In this document: piece by piece, positions 35,680 through 46,845 of the stretch
Position numbering within the stretch: the first letter of the stretch is position 1
Layout: each line of letters begins with the position of its first letter
Assembly: GCF_012931685.1 (NCBI RefSeq)
Contig: NZ_JABANC010000006.1
Coordinates: forward strand, 62,001-126,000
DNA: 64,000 nt
Direction of reading: 5' to 3'
DNA from: Hanstruepera ponticola
GTDB taxonomy: Bacteria > Bacteroidota > Bacteroidia > Flavobacteriales > Flavobacteriaceae
Notes under the pieces: generated by a model
Told to the model about the DNA's origin: nothing
Database searches by the model: none
The model's input: only the letters and a program-made list of their open reading frames with translations
Made by a program: the position numbers and the translations under genes

Positions 35680-35710
35680 TTTGAAAAATTGAAATTAATT
35701 TCTACCTTTG
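35680..35710 (+). promoter_or_regulatory. Promoter of the ribosomal supercluster (TTTG-N19-TACCTTTG)
   Basis: TTTG at 35680-35683 and TACCTTTG at 35703-35710 are 19 bases apart, an exact Bacteroidota consensus. It ends 43 bases before the rpsL ATG. The leader holds a CCTC/GAGG hairpin (35714-35727). This is the strongest promoter candidate in the window and drives rpsL-rpsG-fusA and probably the genes beyond. Confidence 0.8.
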
Positions 35711-35753
35711 CAGCCCTCAAATGAGAGGTTAAATAAAATTTATATAGAAATAT

Positions 35754-36128
35754 ATGCCAACAATTTCACAATTAGTACGAAAAGGAAGAGCCAAAATAAC
35801 CAAGAAGAGTAAATCGGCTGCTTTAGATTCGTGTCCACAAAGACGTGGGGTTTGTACGCGTGTTTACACTACTACACCAAAGAAACCTAACTCGGCAATG
35901 CGTAAAGTTGCAAGGGTAAGGCTTACTAATGGTAAGGAAGTAAACGCATACATCCCAGGTGAAGGTCACAACCTACAAGAGCACTCGATAGTATTGGTTA
36001 GAGGTGGAAGGGTAAAAGATTTGCCAGGAGTTAGATATCACATTGTTCGTGGTGCTTTAGACACAGCAGGTGTTGCAGGTAGAACACAACGTAGATCTAA
36101 GTATGGTGCAAAACGCCCTAAAAAGTAA
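35754..36128 (+). CDS. rpsL: 30S ribosomal protein S12
   Basis: S12 sits at the decoding centre of the 30S subunit. The 124-residue protein has [26 protein letters not shown] and [16 protein letters not shown], which are diagnostic. The conserved lysines of KKPNSA and GRVKDLPGV are where streptomycin-resistance substitutions occur; here the wild-type residues (Lys in TPKKPNS) are seen. It is the first gene of the str-type cluster, with rpsG 22 bases later. Confidence 0.99.
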   Translation: MPTISQLVRKGRAKITKKSKSAALDSCPQRRGVCTRVYTTTPKKPNSAMRKVARVRLTNGKEVNAYIPGEGHNLQEHSIVLVRGGRVKDLPGVRYHIVRGALDTAGVAGRTQRRSKYGAKRPKK

Positions 36129-36150
36129 TTAAAAACTTTAAGAAGAAGAC

Positions 36151-36627
36151 ATGAGAAAAAGACAAGCGAAAAAAAGACCGCTTTTACCAGATCCACGTTT
36201 TAACGATCAGTTAGTAACACGTTTTGTTAACATGATGATGTGGGACGGTAAAAAGTCAGTAGCTTTTAAAGTGTTTTACGATGCAATTGATATCGTAGAA
36301 GAAAAGAAAACTGATGACGAGAAAACAGCCTTGGAAATTTGGAAAGATGCCTTATCAAATGTGATGCCTCACGTAGAAGTGCGTAGTCGTCGTGTTGGAG
36401 GTGCTACATTTCAAATCCCAATGCAAATTCGTCCAGACCGTAAAGTTTCAACGGCTATGAAATGGCTGATTGGTTATTCAAGAAAGAGAAACGAGAAGTC
36501 TATGGCGCAGCGTTTAGCTTCAGAAGTTTTAGCAGCGGCTAAAGAAGAAGGAGCAGCAGTTAAGAAACGTGTTGATACACACAAGATGGCTGAAGCAAAC
36601 AAAGCATTCTCACACTTTAGATTTTAA
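36151..36627 (+). CDS. rpsG: 30S ribosomal protein S7
   Basis: S7 nucleates the 3' domain of 16S rRNA in the 30S head. The 158-residue protein starts [17 protein letters not shown] and has [20 protein letters not shown] and [15 protein letters not shown], the family core. It lies between rpsL and fusA, six bases before the fusA start, in one transcript. The length and ends are typical. Confidence 0.99.
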   Translation: MRKRQAKKRPLLPDPRFNDQLVTRFVNMMMWDGKKSVAFKVFYDAIDIVEEKKTDDEKTALEIWKDALSNVMPHVEVRSRRVGGATFQIPMQIRPDRKVSTAMKWLIGYSRKRNEKSMAQRLASEVLAAAKEEGAAVKKRVDTHKMAEANKAFSHFRF

Positions 36628-36633
36628 TTTAAG

Positions 36634-38763
36634 ATGGCACAAAGAGATTTAAAATATACAAGAAATATAGGTATTGCTGCACATATTGATGCAGGTAAGA
36701 CAACAACTACAGAACGAATCCTTTTCTACACAGGCGTTTCTCACAAAATAGGAGAAGTACATGATGGTGCTGCAACTATGGACTGGATGGAGCAAGAGCA
36801 AGAAAGAGGTATTACTATTACTTCTGCTGCAACGACTTGTACTTGGCAGTTTCCTTTGGAAAATGCTGAACCGACTCCTGAAACAAAAGGGTATCACTTT
36901 AATATTATAGATACTCCTGGTCACGTTGATTTTACGGTTGAAGTAAACCGTTCATTACGTGTATTAGATGGTTTAGTGTTTTTATTTAGTGCAGTTGATG
37001 GTGTTGAGCCGCAATCTGAAACTAACTGGAGATTAGCTGATAACTATAAAGTTCCAAGAATTGGTTTTGTTAATAAAATGGACCGTCAAGGATCTAACTT
37101 TTTAGCAGTTTGTCAGCAGGTTAAAGATATGTTGAAGTCTAACGCTGTTCCAATTGTTTTGAATATTGGAGATGAGGGAGACTTTAAAGGTATCGTTGAT
37201 TTAGTAAAAAACAGAGCTATTGTTTGGCATGACGAAACACAAGGGGCAACTTTTGATGTTATTGACATTCCAGAAGAGTTAAAAGAGGAAGCTAGAAAGT
37301 ATAGAGCGTTACTTATAGAAGAAGTAGCTACTTACGATGAGAACTTATTAGAAAAATTCATGGAAGATGAAGATTCTATCACGGAAGATGAAGTGCATGC
37401 TGCGCTTCGTGCTGCTGTAATGGATATGGCTATCATTCCAATGATATGTGGTTCTTCATTTAAAAATAAAGGTGTACAGTTCTTGTTAGATGCTGTATGT
37501 CGTTACTTGCCTTCTCCAGTAGATAAAGAAGGTATTGTTGGTGTTAATCCTGATACCGATAAAGAAGAGATTCGTAAGCCAGATGTAACTGCTCCTTTTG
37601 CGGCATTAGCATTTAAGATTGCTACTGACCCTTTTGTAGGTCGTTTAGCATTCTTCCGTGCCTATTCAGGTCGTTTAGATGCAGGTTCTTATGTGTTGAA
37701 CAACCGTTCAGGTAAGAAAGAACGTATATCTCGTATTTATCAAATGCATTCTAATAAGCAAAATGCTATCGATTATATCGAAGCAGGAGATATTGGAGCG
37801 GCAGTAGGATTTAAAGATATCAAAACAGGTGATACATTATCTGATGAGAAGCATCCAATTGTTTTAGAATCTATGGATTTCCCTGATCCAGTAATTGGTA
37901 TTGCTGTAGAGCCAAAAACAAAAGCCGATGTTGATAAACTAGGTATGGCTTTGGGTAAATTAGCAGAAGAAGATCCAACATTTACTGTAAGAACAGATGA
38001 AGCTTCAGGACAGACTATTATATCTGGAATGGGTGAGCTTCACTTAGATATTATTGTTGACCGTCTTAAACGTGAGTTTAAGGTTGAAGTAAACCAAGGT
38101 CAACCACAAGTAGAATACAAAGAAGCAATTACTAGAAGAGCAGAACACAGAGAGGTTTACAAAAAACAATCTGGTGGTCGTGGTAAATTTGCTGATATTG
38201 TATTTACTCTTGAACCAGCCGAAGAAGGTAAAGAAGGTTTAGAATTTGTGTCTGAAATTAAAGGTGGTAACGTTCCTAAAGAATTTATCCCTTCAATTGA
38301 GAAAGGATTCAAAATGGCTATGATTAATGGTCCTTTAGCAGGTTATGAAGTTGATGCTATGAAAGTAACATTAACTGATGGTTCATACCATGACGTGGAT
38401 TCGGATCAATTATCATTCGAATTGGCAGCAAAACTTGGATTTAAGAATGCTGCAAAAGCTGCAAAAGCTGTGATTATGGAACCTATTATGAAACTTGAGG
38501 TTATTACACCTGAAGAGAATATGGGTGATATAGTAGGAGATTTAAACCGTCGTAGAGGACAGGTGAGTAATATGGGAGACAGAGCAGGAGCAAAAACTGT
38601 TAAAGCAACTGTACCATTATCTGAAATGTTTGGTTATGTAACTACATTAAGAACATTGTCTTCAGGACGTGCAACATCAACAATGGAATTTTCACACTAT
38701 GCTGAAACTCCTTCAAATATATCTGAAGAAGTAATTAAAGCAGCTAAAGGCGTTGAAGCTTAA
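36634..38763 (+). CDS. fusA: Elongation factor G
   Basis: EF-G drives translocation of tRNA and mRNA on the ribosome using GTP. The 709-residue protein has the P-loop [15 protein letters not shown], switch [11 protein letters not shown] and G4 VNKMDR at its N-terminus. It continues with all five domains through [20 protein letters not shown] (domain IV) and [19 protein letters not shown] (domain V). It is complete and of normal length. It is cytoplasmic, in the rpsL-rpsG-fusA-rpsJ block; EF-Tu is not in this window. Confidence 0.99.
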   Translation: MAQRDLKYTRNIGIAAHIDAGKTTTTERILFYTGVSHKIGEVHDGAATMDWMEQEQERGITITSAATTCTWQFPLENAEPTPETKGYHFNIIDTPGHVDFTVEVNRSLRVLDGLVFLFSAVDGVEPQSETNWRLADNYKVPRIGFVNKMDRQGSNFLAVCQQVKDMLKSNAVPIVLNIGDEGDFKGIVDLVKNRAIVWHDETQGATFDVIDIPEELKEEARKYRALLIEEVATYDENLLEKFMEDEDSITEDEVHAALRAAVMDMAIIPMICGSSFKNKGVQFLLDAVCRYLPSPVDKEGIVGVNPDTDKEEIRKPDVTAPFAALAFKIATDPFVGRLAFFRAYSGRLDAGSYVLNNRSGKKERISRIYQMHSNKQNAIDYIEAGDIGAAVGFKDIKTGDTLSDEKHPIVLESMDFPDPVIGIAVEPKTKADVDKLGMALGKLAEEDPTFTVRTDEASGQTIISGMGELHLDIIVDRLKREFKVEVNQGQPQVEYKEAITRRAEHREVYKKQSGGRGKFADIVFTLEPAEEGKEGLEFVSEIKGGNVPKEFIPSIEKGFKMAMINGPLAGYEVDAMKVTLTDGSYHDVDSDQLSFELAAKLGFKNAAKAAKAVIMEPIMKLEVITPEENMGDIVGDLNRRRGQVSNMGDRAGAKTVKATVPLSEMFGYVTTLRTLSSGRATSTMEFSHYAETPSNISEEVIKAAKGVEA

Positions 38764-38775
38764 ATCTAAAGAAAA

Positions 38776-39081
38776 ATGAGTCAGAAAATAAGAATAAAAT
38801 TAAAGTCTTACGATCACAATTTAGTAGACAAGTCTGCTGACAAGATTGTAAAAACAGTAAAAAGTACTGGTGCTGTTGTTACAGGTCCAATTCCTTTACC
38901 AACACACAAGAAGATTTTCACTGTTTTACGTTCACCACACGTAAATAAGAAGTCAAGAGAACAATTTCAATTAAGCTCATATAAGCGTTTATTGGATATT
39001 TACTCGTCGTCTTCAAAGACAATCGATGCTTTAATGAAACTTGAATTACCAAGTGGCGTTGAAGTTGAAATCAAAGTGTAA
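38776..39081 (+). CDS. rpsJ: 30S ribosomal protein S10
   Basis: The 101-residue protein shows [21 protein letters not shown] and [26 protein letters not shown], the S10 hallmarks. S10 is in the 30S head; in some bacteria it also acts in antitermination as NusE. It follows fusA by 12 bases. A 128-base gap with structured RNA separates it from rplC, so this is where the supercluster may be internally regulated. Confidence 0.98.
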   Translation: MSQKIRIKLKSYDHNLVDKSADKIVKTVKSTGAVVTGPIPLPTHKKIFTVLRSPHVNKKSREQFQLSSYKRLLDIYSSSSKTIDALMKLELPSGVEVEIKV

Positions 39082-39096
39082 GTAAGACACGAACAT

Positions 39097-39171
39097 GTCC
39101 CACCGATGCGGTCGCGGGAAAAACGGTAAAAAATACAATTCAGGGCTGAAACGTATTTTCAGCCTTGAATT
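39097..39171 (+). promoter_or_regulatory. Structured RNA element between rpsJ and rplC (candidate ribosomal-protein leader)
   Basis: Two hairpins are visible. The first is GC-rich: CCC (39099-39101) pairs with GGG (39116-39118) and ACCG (39102-39105) with CGGT (39109-39112) around ATG, with a CGC bulge. The second has a 14-base-pair stem (39137-39150 with 39158-39171, one G-U pair) and a seven-base loop. In this AT-rich genome such a GC-rich cluster in a non-coding gap suggests a functional RNA, perhaps controlling L3/L4 synthesis. No poly-T tract of full strength follows, so it is not an obvious terminator. Confidence 0.55.
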
Positions 39172-39209
39172 TTAATAAATATAATAGTAACAATTAATAA
39201 TTAATAAAT

Positions 39210-39827
39210 ATGTCTGGGTTAATAGGAAAAAAAATCGGTATGACCAGCATTTTCGATGAAAACGGGAAAAATATTCCTTGTACTGTAATCGAAGCTGGAC
39301 CATGTATCGTTACCCAAGTCAGAACCGAAGAAGTTGATGGCTACAGTGCTGTGCAACTTGGTTTCGATGACGCGACAGAAAAAAGTGCTACTAAAGCTGA
39401 TCTAGGTCACGCTAAAAAAGCAGGAACTTCTGTAAAACGCAAAATCGTTGAGTTTAAAGGTTTTGATGAGGAGTACAAATTAGGAGATGCTATAACAGTT
39501 GAGCACTTTAATGAAGGTGAGTTTGTTGATATAGCAGGAACTTCTAAAGGAAAAGGATTTCAAGGCGTTGTAAAACGTCACGGTTTTGGTGGTGTAGGTC
39601 AAGCTACTCACGGTCAACATAACCGTTTAAGAGCGCCAGGATCAATTGGTGCTGCTTCTTATCCTGCAAGAGTCTTCAAGGGTATGAAGATGGCCGGAAG
39701 AATGGGAGGCGAAACAGTAAAAGTTCAAAATTTAAGAGTTTTAAAAGTAGTTGCTGAAAAGAATCTACTTGTTGTTAAAGGATGTGTTCCTGGACATAAA
39801 AACGCTTATGTAATTATTAGAAAGTAA
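39210..39827 (+). CDS. rplC: 50S ribosomal protein L3
   Basis: L3 binds 23S rRNA near the peptidyl-transferase centre. The 205-residue protein has [35 protein letters not shown] and [17 protein letters not shown], the conserved tentacle that reaches into the centre. It is the first gene after the structured gap following rpsJ. Its stop overlaps the start of rplD by one base (TAATG), so the two are translationally coupled. Confidence 0.98.
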   Translation: MSGLIGKKIGMTSIFDENGKNIPCTVIEAGPCIVTQVRTEEVDGYSAVQLGFDDATEKSATKADLGHAKKAGTSVKRKIVEFKGFDEEYKLGDAITVEHFNEGEFVDIAGTSKGKGFQGVVKRHGFGGVGQATHGQHNRLRAPGSIGAASYPARVFKGMKMAGRMGGETVKVQNLRVLKVVAEKNLLVVKGCVPGHKNAYVIIRK

Positions 39828-40456
39828 TGAAAGTAGCAGTTGTAGATATTAACGGAAAAGACACAGGTAGAAAGGTTGAACTTTCTAAAGATGTGTTTGC
39901 TATTGAGCCTAATAATCATGCGGTTTATTTGGATGTTAAACAATATTTAGCAAACCAAAGACAAGGGACTCATAAAGCAAAAGAGCGTGCAGAAATTACT
40001 GGAAGTACGCGTAAGATCAAAAAACAAAAAGGTACTGGTACTGCAAGAGCAGGTAGTATCAAATCAGGTGTTTTTAAAGGTGGTGGACGTATGTTTGGTC
40101 CAAGACCTAGAAACTACGGTTTTAAGTTAAATAAGAACGTGAAGCGTTTAGCTCGTAAATCAGCTTTAACAATGAAAGCTAACGAGAAGTCAATTGTAGT
40201 ATTAGAAGACTTTAATTTTGATGCTCCAAAGACAAAAAACTTCACAGCAGTTTTAAAGGCTTTAGATCTAGAAAACAAAAAATCTCTCTTTGTGTTGGGT
40301 GCATCAAATAATAATGTATATTTGTCGTCACGCAATTTGAAAGGCTCTGAAGTTATAACTAATTCAGAATTAAGTACTTACAAAATATTAAATGCAAATC
40401 AAGTTGTGCTTTTAGAGAGTTCTTTAGAAGGAATTGAAACGAATTTAAGTAAATAA
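39827..40456 (+). CDS. rplD: 50S ribosomal protein L4
   Basis: L4 has a globular part and a long loop in the exit tunnel. The 209-residue protein has the loop segment [21 protein letters not shown] and [21 protein letters not shown]4 is the autoregulator of the S10 operon in E. coli; here the upstream gap before rplC is a plausible target, which is inference. The gene overlaps the rplC stop by one base. Confidence 0.98.
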   Translation: MKVAVVDINGKDTGRKVELSKDVFAIEPNNHAVYLDVKQYLANQRQGTHKAKERAEITGSTRKIKKQKGTGTARAGSIKSGVFKGGGRMFGPRPRNYGFKLNKNVKRLARKSALTMKANEKSIVVLEDFNFDAPKTKNFTAVLKALDLENKKSLFVLGASNNNVYLSSRNLKGSEVITNSELSTYKILNANQVVLLESSLEGIETNLSK

Positions 40457-40463
40457 GAAACAG

Positions 40464-40754
40464 ATGAATATCTTAATTAAACCCATAATCACGGAAAAAG
40501 CGACTGCTGATAGCGAGTTAAGAAACTGCTATACTTTCGCTGTGAATACAAAGGCGAACAAGGTAGAAATCAAGAAAGCGGTGGAAGCTGCTTATGGCGT
40601 TTCTGTTGAAAAAGTTCGTACTATAAATGTCCGTCCAGAAAGGAGTACCAAATACACAAAAACTGGTATTCAACATGGTAAAACAAATGCTGTTAAAAAA
40701 GCAATTGTACAACTGGCGGAAGGTGAAATGATTGATTTATACAGTAACATGTAA
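40464..40754 (+). CDS. rplW: 50S ribosomal protein L23
   Basis: L23 lies at the tunnel exit and docks trigger factor and SRP. The 96-residue protein has LIKPIITEKATADSE, KANKVEIKKAVEAAYGVSVEKV and a short C-terminus. It sits between rplD and rplB in the usual S10 order. The sequence is complete and matches the bacterial size. Confidence 0.98.
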   Translation: MNILIKPIITEKATADSELRNCYTFAVNTKANKVEIKKAVEAAYGVSVEKVRTINVRPERSTKYTKTGIQHGKTNAVKKAIVQLAEGEMIDLYSNM

Positions 40755-40764
40755 TTAGAGACAA

Positions 40765-41592
<828 letters not shown>

Positions 41593-41598
41593 TAAGTC

Positions 41599-41877
41599 AT
41601 GTCAAGATCATTAAAAAAAGGACCTTACGTTCATTATAAATTAGAAAGAAAAGTAGCTGCTAATGTAGAAGCTAACAAGAAAACTGTTATCAAAACATGG
41701 TCTAGAGCCTCTATGATAACGCCTGATTTTGTTGGTCAAACAATCGCAGTACATAACGGTCGTCAATTTGTTCCAGTTTACGTAACTGAAAACATGGTAG
41801 GACACAAGTTAGGAGAATTTTCACCTACAAGATCTTTTAGAGGTCATGCAGGTGCTAAAAATAAAGGTAAAAAGTAG
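41599..41877 (+). CDS. rpsS: 30S ribosomal protein S19
   Basis: The 92-residue protein starts [18 protein letters not shown] and has [21 protein letters not shown] and [17 protein letters not shown], diagnostic for S19 in the 30S head. It is located between rplB and rplV. The length is normal. Confidence 0.99.
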   Translation: MSRSLKKGPYVHYKLERKVAANVEANKKTVIKTWSRASMITPDFVGQTIAVHNGRQFVPVYVTENMVGHKLGEFSPTRSFRGHAGAKNKGKK

Positions 41878-41883
41878 TAAGCT

Positions 41884-42291
41884 ATGGGAAGTCGTAAAAA
41901 ACAAATGGCAGACGCTATTAAGGAAGAAAAGAAGCAAGTTGCTTTTGCTAAACTTAATAATTGTCCTACGTCACCGAGAAAAATGCGTTTAGTAGCCGAT
42001 TTAGTAAGAGGTGAACGCGTAGAGAAAGCGCTTAATATTTTAAAATTTAGCCAAAAAGAAGCGTCTAATCGTTTAGAGAAATTGTTATTGTCTGCAATTG
42101 CAAACTGGCAAGCTAAAAACGAAGATGCAAGTATTGAAGATGCTGAATTATTTGTTAAGGAGATTAGAGTAGATGGTGGAACAATGTTAAAAAGATTGCG
42201 TCCAGCACCTCAAGGTCGTGCACACAGAATTAGAAAACGTTCAAACCATGTAACATTAGTGGTTGGAGCTAACAATAACACACAAGCTTAA
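41884..42291 (+). CDS. rplV: 50S ribosomal protein L22
   Basis: L22 spans the exit tunnel with a long hairpin. The 135-residue protein has [21 protein letters not shown] and the loop [22 protein letters not shown] short lysine-rich N-terminal extension ([18 protein letters not shown]) precedes the core, as in other Bacteroidota. It follows rpsS by six bases. Confidence 0.98.
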   Translation: MGSRKKQMADAIKEEKKQVAFAKLNNCPTSPRKMRLVADLVRGERVEKALNILKFSQKEASNRLEKLLLSAIANWQAKNEDASIEDAELFVKEIRVDGGTMLKRLRPAPQGRAHRIRKRSNHVTLVVGANNNTQA

Positions 42292-42299
42292 GTAGAGAT

Positions 42300-43016
42300 A
42301 TGGGACAAAAAACAAATCCAATCGGAAATCGTTTAGGAATTATCAGAGGATGGGAATCTAACTGGTACGGAGGAAATGATTATGGCGATAAACTTGCCGA
42401 AGACGATAAGATCAGAAAGTACGTTCACGCACGTCTATCTAAAGCTAGTGTTTCAAGAGTAATTATCGAAAGAACTCTTAAACTTGTAACCGTTACTATC
42501 ACAACGGCTCGTCCTGGTATCATTATTGGTAAAGGCGGTCAAGAGGTAGACAAGTTAAAAGAAGAGCTTAAGAAAATTACTGGTAAAGAAGTTCAAATAA
42601 ACATATTTGAAATTAAAAGACCAGAGCTTGATGCATTTTTAGTTGCTTCGAGTATTGCTCGTCAAATTGAAAATAGAATTTCATATAGACGTGCAATCAA
42701 AATGGCAATCGCAGCAACAATGCGTATGAATGCTGAAGGAATAAAAATTCAAATTAGTGGTCGTTTAAATGGTGCTGAAATGGCACGTAGCGAACATTAC
42801 AAAGAAGGACGTATTCCTTTATCAACGTTTAGAGCCGATATTGACTATGCTTTAGTTGAGGCACACACTACTTATGGTAGATTAGGTGTTAAAGTATGGA
42901 TCATGAAAGGTGAAGTATATGGTAAAAGAGAACTTTCTCCGCTTGTTGGTTTATCTAAAAAGCAAGGAAAAGGTGGACGTGGTGGAAGAGATAACAAATC
43001 ACGTCGTAGAAAGTAA
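42300..43016 (+). CDS. rpsC: 30S ribosomal protein S3
   Basis: S3 forms part of the mRNA entry site. The 238-residue protein has [19 protein letters not shown], the KH-domain loop [17 protein letters not shown], and [21 protein letters not shown] basic C-terminal tail rich in glycine, arginine and lysine ends the protein. The gene is followed by rplP after 20 bases. Confidence 0.99.
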   Translation: MGQKTNPIGNRLGIIRGWESNWYGGNDYGDKLAEDDKIRKYVHARLSKASVSRVIIERTLKLVTVTITTARPGIIIGKGGQEVDKLKEELKKITGKEVQINIFEIKRPELDAFLVASSIARQIENRISYRRAIKMAIAATMRMNAEGIKIQISGRLNGAEMARSEHYKEGRIPLSTFRADIDYALVEAHTTYGRLGVKVWIMKGEVYGKRELSPLVGLSKKQGKGGRGGRDNKSRRRK

Positions 43017-43036
43017 TTTTTTAAAGAAAAGAAAGC

Positions 43037-43456
43037 ATGTTACAGCCTAAAAGAACAAAATTTCGTAAGCAACAAAAGGGTCGCATGAAAGGTAATGCCG
43101 GAAGAGGTTTTAGACTTTCAAGTGGTACCTTTGGTATAAAGTCATTAGACTCAAGTTTTATTACAGCACGTCAGATTGAAGCTGCGCGTATTGCTGCTAC
43201 TCGTTACATGAAGAGAGAAGGATCAATCTGGATTAAAATATTTCCAGACAAGCCTATCACAAAGAAACCTCTTGAAGTACGTATGGGTAAAGGTAAAGGT
43301 GCCGTTGAATATTGGGCAGCTGTTGTTAAGCCAGGCCGTATACTTTTTGAAGTAGGTGGTGTGCCATTAGATGTTGCTAAAGAAGCATTACGTTTAGCTG
43401 CACAAAAGTTGCCAGTTAAAACTAAATTTATAATTGCTAGAGATTACGAAGCATAA
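43037..43456 (+). CDS. rplP: 50S ribosomal protein L16
   Basis: L16 helps place the A-site tRNA. The 139-residue protein has [41 protein letters not shown] and [19 protein letters not shown], all typical. It lies between rpsC and rpmC, with intact ends and normal length. Confidence 0.99.
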   Translation: MLQPKRTKFRKQQKGRMKGNAGRGFRLSSGTFGIKSLDSSFITARQIEAARIAATRYMKREGSIWIKIFPDKPITKKPLEVRMGKGKGAVEYWAAVVKPGRILFEVGGVPLDVAKEALRLAAQKLPVKTKFIIARDYEA

Positions 43457-43468
43457 TTTATTTATACG

Positions 43469-43660
43469 ATGAAACAATCAGAAGTAAAAGAATTATCAGT
43501 AGCTGAGTTACAAGAGAAACTTGGTGAGACAAAAAAGAGTTATACTGAAATGAAGTTGGCTCATGCAATTTCTCCTCTAGAGAATCCAATTCAATTGCGT
43601 TCAGTAAGAAGAACAATAGCTAGAATTGCAACAGAATTAACAAAAAGAGAATTACAATAA
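43469..43660 (+). CDS. rpmC: 50S ribosomal protein L29
   Basis: The 63-residue two-helix protein has SEVKELSVAELQEKLGETKK, KLAHAISPLENPIQLR and RRTIARIATELTKREL. L29 sits beside L23 at the tunnel exit. It is 12 bases after rplP and 12 bases before rpsQ. Confidence 0.97.
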   Translation: MKQSEVKELSVAELQEKLGETKKSYTEMKLAHAISPLENPIQLRSVRRTIARIATELTKRELQ

Positions 43661-43672
43661 TTCTGCAGAAAG

Positions 43673-43930
43673 ATGGAAACAAGAAATTTAAGAAAAGAAC
43701 GTATAGGAATTGTTACTAGTAATAAAATGCAGAAATCTATTGTAGTTTCTGAAGTTAAGAAAGTAAAACACCCTATGTATGGAAAGTTCGTGTTAAAAAC
43801 AAAAAAATATGTTGCGCACGATGAAACAAACGATTGTAACATTGGAGGTACTGTAAAGATCATGGAAACAAGACCTATGAGTAAATCTAAATGTTGGAGA
43901 TTAGTTGAAATAATTGAAAGAGCGAAGTAA
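43673..43930 (+). CDS. rpsQ: 30S ribosomal protein S17
   Basis: The 85-residue OB-fold protein starts [19 protein letters not shown] and has [19 protein letters not shown] and [18 protein letters not shown], typical of S17, an early 16S rRNA binder. It ends two bases before rplN, in the usual order rpmC-rpsQ-rplN. Confidence 0.98.
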   Translation: METRNLRKERIGIVTSNKMQKSIVVSEVKKVKHPMYGKFVLKTKKYVAHDETNDCNIGGTVKIMETRPMSKSKCWRLVEIIERAK

Positions 43931-43932
43931 TT

Positions 43933-44301
43933 ATGGTACAGACTGAATCAAGATTAAAAGTAGCTGATAACACCGGAGCGAAAGAGGTTTTAACTATTCG
44001 TGTATTAGGTGGTACTAAAAGAAGATACGCTTCTGTAGGAGACAAAATAGTTGTTTCTGTTAAAGATGCGACTCCTAATGGAAACATTAAAAAAGGAGCT
44101 GTTTCAACAGCAGTTGTTGTACGTACTAGAAAAGAAGTAAGAAGACCAGATGGATCTTATATCCGTTTTGACGATAATGCTTGTGTGTTATTGAACCCAA
44201 CGGGTGAAATGAGAGGTACACGTGTGTTTGGTCCTGTTGCTAGAGAACTTCGTGATAAACAATTCATGAAAATTGTATCATTAGCACCTGAAGTGCTTTA
44301 A
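43933..44301 (+). CDS. rplN: 50S ribosomal protein L14
   Basis: The 122-residue protein begins [19 protein letters not shown] and has [20 protein letters not shown] and [20 protein letters not shown], the L14 signatures at the subunit interface. Its stop codon overlaps by one base an ATG that could begin rplX. Confidence 0.99.
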   Translation: MVQTESRLKVADNTGAKEVLTIRVLGGTKRRYASVGDKIVVSVKDATPNGNIKKGAVSTAVVVRTRKEVRRPDGSYIRFDDNACVLLNPTGEMRGTRVFGPVARELRDKQFMKIVSLAPEVL

Positions 44302-44312
44302 TGAAAAATAAA

Positions 44313-44624
44313 ATGACAAAGCTTAAAATTAAATCAGGAGATACTGTAAAAGTAATAGCTGGAGATCACAAAGGATCAGAAGGTAAAGTACTTCAAGTAT
44401 TAATAGATAAGAACAAGGCGATTGTTGAGGGTGTAAACTTGGTGAAAAAACACATGAAACCAAGTGCACAAAGTCCTCAAGGTGGAATCGTAGAAAAAGA
44501 AGCAGCTATTCATATTTCAAACTTGTCTTTATTAACCTCTAAAGGTGAAGAGACACGTGTTGGATATAGAATGGAAGGCGATAATAAAGTGAGATTTTCT
44601 AAAAAATCAAATGAAGTAATATAG
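44313..44624 (+). CDS. rplX: 50S ribosomal protein L24
   Basis: The 103-residue KOW-domain protein has [20 protein letters not shown] and [21 protein letters not shown] choose [10 protein letters not shown] at 44313, matching the usual length. An ATG at 44301, overlapping the rplN stop, would add MKNK and is equally compatible with translational coupling. L24 initiates 50S assembly. Confidence 0.95.
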   Translation: MTKLKIKSGDTVKVIAGDHKGSEGKVLQVLIDKNKAIVEGVNLVKKHMKPSAQSPQGGIVEKEAAIHISNLSLLTSKGEETRVGYRMEGDNKVRFSKKSNEVI

Positions 44625-44626
44625 TT

Positions 44627-45178
44627 ATGGCATATTCACCGAGACTTAAAGAAGAGTACAAAAGCAGAGTAATTGCTGCTCTTACAGACGAATTTGGTTA
44701 TAGTAATGTAATGCAAGTGCCAAAACTTCAAAAGATAGTATTATCTAAAGGAGTTGGTGCAGCAGTAGCTGATAAAAAATTAATTGATCATGCTGTTGAA
44801 GAATTATCAACTATAACTGGACAAAAAGCTATAGCAACGATGTCTAAAAAAGACGTTGCATCTTTCAAACTACGTAAAGGTATGCCAATTGGAGCAAAAG
44901 TTACGTTAAGAGGTGAAAGAATGTATGAGTTTTTAGATCGTTTAATTACATCAGCCTTACCACGTGTAAGAGATTTTAATGGAATTAAAGCTACAGGATT
45001 TGACGGAAGAGGTAATTACAATTTAGGAATTACTGAACAAATTATCTTCCCAGAGATAGATATCGATAAGGTAAACAAAATTTCTGGTATGGATATCACA
45101 TTTGTAACTTCTGCTGATACTGATAAAGAAGCAAAATCATTATTAACCGAATTAGGATTACCTTTTCAAAAGAATTAA
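44627..45178 (+). CDS. rplE: 50S ribosomal protein L5
   Basis: L5 binds 5S rRNA in the central protuberance. The 183-residue protein has [40 protein letters not shown] and [20 protein letters not shown]. It starts two bases after the rplX stop and ends three bases before rpsN. Confidence 0.99.
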   Translation: MAYSPRLKEEYKSRVIAALTDEFGYSNVMQVPKLQKIVLSKGVGAAVADKKLIDHAVEELSTITGQKAIATMSKKDVASFKLRKGMPIGAKVTLRGERMYEFLDRLITSALPRVRDFNGIKATGFDGRGNYNLGITEQIIFPEIDIDKVNKISGMDITFVTSADTDKEAKSLLTELGLPFQKN

Positions 45179-45181
45179 GAT

Positions 45182-45451
45182 ATGGCTAAAGAATCAATGA
45201 AAGCCCGTGAGGTAAAAAGAGCAAAAATGGTAGCAAAGTATGCTGAAAAACGCAAAGCTTTAAAAGAAGCTGGCGATTATGAAGCATTACAAAAATTACC
45301 AAAAAATGCTTCTCCTGTGCGTCAACACAATCGTTGTAAGTTAACAGGAAGACCAAAAGGTTATATGAGAACATTTGGTATTTCTCGTGTTATGTTCAGA
45401 GAAATGGCTAACCAAGGGTTAATACCAGGTGTTAAAAAAGCAAGTTGGTAA
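45182..45451 (+). CDS. rpsN: 30S ribosomal protein S14, zinc-free form
   Basis: The 89-residue protein has [40 protein letters not shown] and the C-terminal [11 protein letters not shown]. The single cysteine means it lacks the CxxC...CxxC zinc site of the short S14 form, so it is the long zinc-independent type. It assembles in the 30S head. Confidence 0.98.
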   Translation: MAKESMKAREVKRAKMVAKYAEKRKALKEAGDYEALQKLPKNASPVRQHNRCKLTGRPKGYMRTFGISRVMFREMANQGLIPGVKKASW

Positions 45452-45511
45452 TATTATTAATTGGTTTCAGGTTTAACAAATGTTAAAAACCGTTACCGCA
45501 AATTTATAACT

Positions 45512-45910
45512 ATGTATACAGATCCAATAGCGGATTATTTAACAAGAATTAGAAACGCAGTGCGTGCCAATCACAGAGTGGTTGAGATTCCTGCATCTAA
45601 TTTAAAGAAAGAAATCACTAAAATATTATTCGATCAAGGATATATTTTAAGTTACAAATTCGAAGATTCAGCTGTACAAGGGACTATCAAGATAGCGCTT
45701 AAGTACAACAAAGAAACAAAAGAACCTGTAATTAAGAAGATTCAAAGAATAAGTAAACCAGGTTTACGTAAGTACGCAAGTTCAAAAGAACTTCCGAGAA
45801 TTCTTAATGGTCTTGGTATTGCAATCGTTTCTACCTCACACGGTGTAATGACTGGAAAACAAGCTCAAAGAGAAAATGTTGGAGGTGAAGTACTTTGTTA
45901 CGTTTACTAA
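45512..45910 (+). CDS. rpsH: 30S ribosomal protein S8
   Basis: I start at the ATG opening [19 protein letters not shown], which is the conserved S8 N-terminus and gives 132 residues. An upstream frame from 45461 adds 17 non-conserved residues. [20 protein letters not shown] and [20 protein letters not shown] are typical. In E. coli S8 represses the spc operon; here a 60-base gap precedes it without an evident structure. Confidence 0.97.
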   Translation: MYTDPIADYLTRIRNAVRANHRVVEIPASNLKKEITKILFDQGYILSYKFEDSAVQGTIKIALKYNKETKEPVIKKIQRISKPGLRKYASSKELPRILNGLGIAIVSTSHGVMTGKQAQRENVGGEVLCYVY

Positions 45911-45929
45911 TTTAAAAAGACTATAAGAC

Positions 45930-46472
45930 ATGTCAAGAATAGGTAATAACCCAGTAGCAATTCCAGAAGGAGTTACAGTTGAAATCAACGACAACATAGT
46001 TACCGTAAAAGGAAAATTAGGAGAATTAACTCAAGAATTTTCTAACGTATCTATTAAAGTTGAAGAAGGAAATGTTTTAGTTGAGCGTTCTTCAGATAAA
46101 AAAGAAGAGAAAGCTAAACATGGTCTTTATAGATCACTTATCTACAATATGATTGAAGGTGTATCTAGAGGATGGACAAAAGAATTAGAGTTAGTTGGTG
46201 TTGGATATAGAGCAAGTAATCAAGGTCAAAAGCTTGATTTAGCTTTAGGTTTTTCTCACAATATCGTTTTAGATTTAGCTCCTGAAGTTAAAGTTGAAAC
46301 GGTAACAGAAAAAGGAAAGAATCCAGTAGTAAAATTAACCTCTCACGATAAGCAATTGGTAGGACAAGTAGCGGCAAAAATCCGTGGCTTTAGAAAACCA
46401 GAACCTTACAAAGGAAAAGGTGTTAAGTTTGTTGGTGAACAAATAAGAAGAAAAGCAGGTAAATCAGCTTAA
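45930..46472 (+). CDS. rplF: 50S ribosomal protein L6
   Basis: The 180-residue protein has MSRIGNNPVAIPEGVTVEIN, LELVGVGYRASNQGQKLDLA and the C-terminal GFRKPEPYKGKGVKFVGEQI. L6 is near the GTPase-associated region of the 50S. It follows rpsH by 19 bases and is complete. Confidence 0.99.
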   Translation: MSRIGNNPVAIPEGVTVEINDNIVTVKGKLGELTQEFSNVSIKVEEGNVLVERSSDKKEEKAKHGLYRSLIYNMIEGVSRGWTKELELVGVGYRASNQGQKLDLALGFSHNIVLDLAPEVKVETVTEKGKNPVVKLTSHDKQLVGQVAAKIRGFRKPEPYKGKGVKFVGEQIRRKAGKSA

Positions 46473-46482
46473 TAATTAAGTT

Positions 46483-46839
46483 ATGGCATTAACAAAGAAC
46501 GAAAGAAGAATAAGAATTAAGAACAGAGTTCGTAAAATAGTTTCTGGAACTGAAGCTAGACCTAGATTATCTGTTTTTAGAAGTAATAAAGAAATTTATG
46601 CTCAAATAGTTGATGACGTTACTGGTAAAACTATCAGTGCTGCATCTTCAAGAGATAAAGACATTAGTTCTGCAAAAGGTACAAAAACAGAAGTTGCCGC
46701 ATTGGTAGGAAAAGCTGTTGCTGAAAAAGCCCTTAAAGCAGGTGTAGAAACAATCTCTTTTGATAGAGGCGGTTATTTATATCACGGAAGAGTAAAATCA
46801 TTAGCAGAAGGTGCTAGAGAAGCAGGACTTAAATTCTAA
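46483..46839 (+). CDS. rplR: 50S ribosomal protein L18
   Basis: The 118-residue protein has [40 protein letters not shown] and [21 protein letters not shown]18 binds 5S rRNA with L5. It is flanked by rplF and rpsE in the usual spc order. Confidence 0.99.
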   Translation: MALTKNERRIRIKNRVRKIVSGTEARPRLSVFRSNKEIYAQIVDDVTGKTISAASSRDKDISSAKGTKTEVAALVGKAVAEKALKAGVETISFDRGGYLYHGRVKSLAEGAREAGLKF

Positions 46840-46845
46840 GAAATT

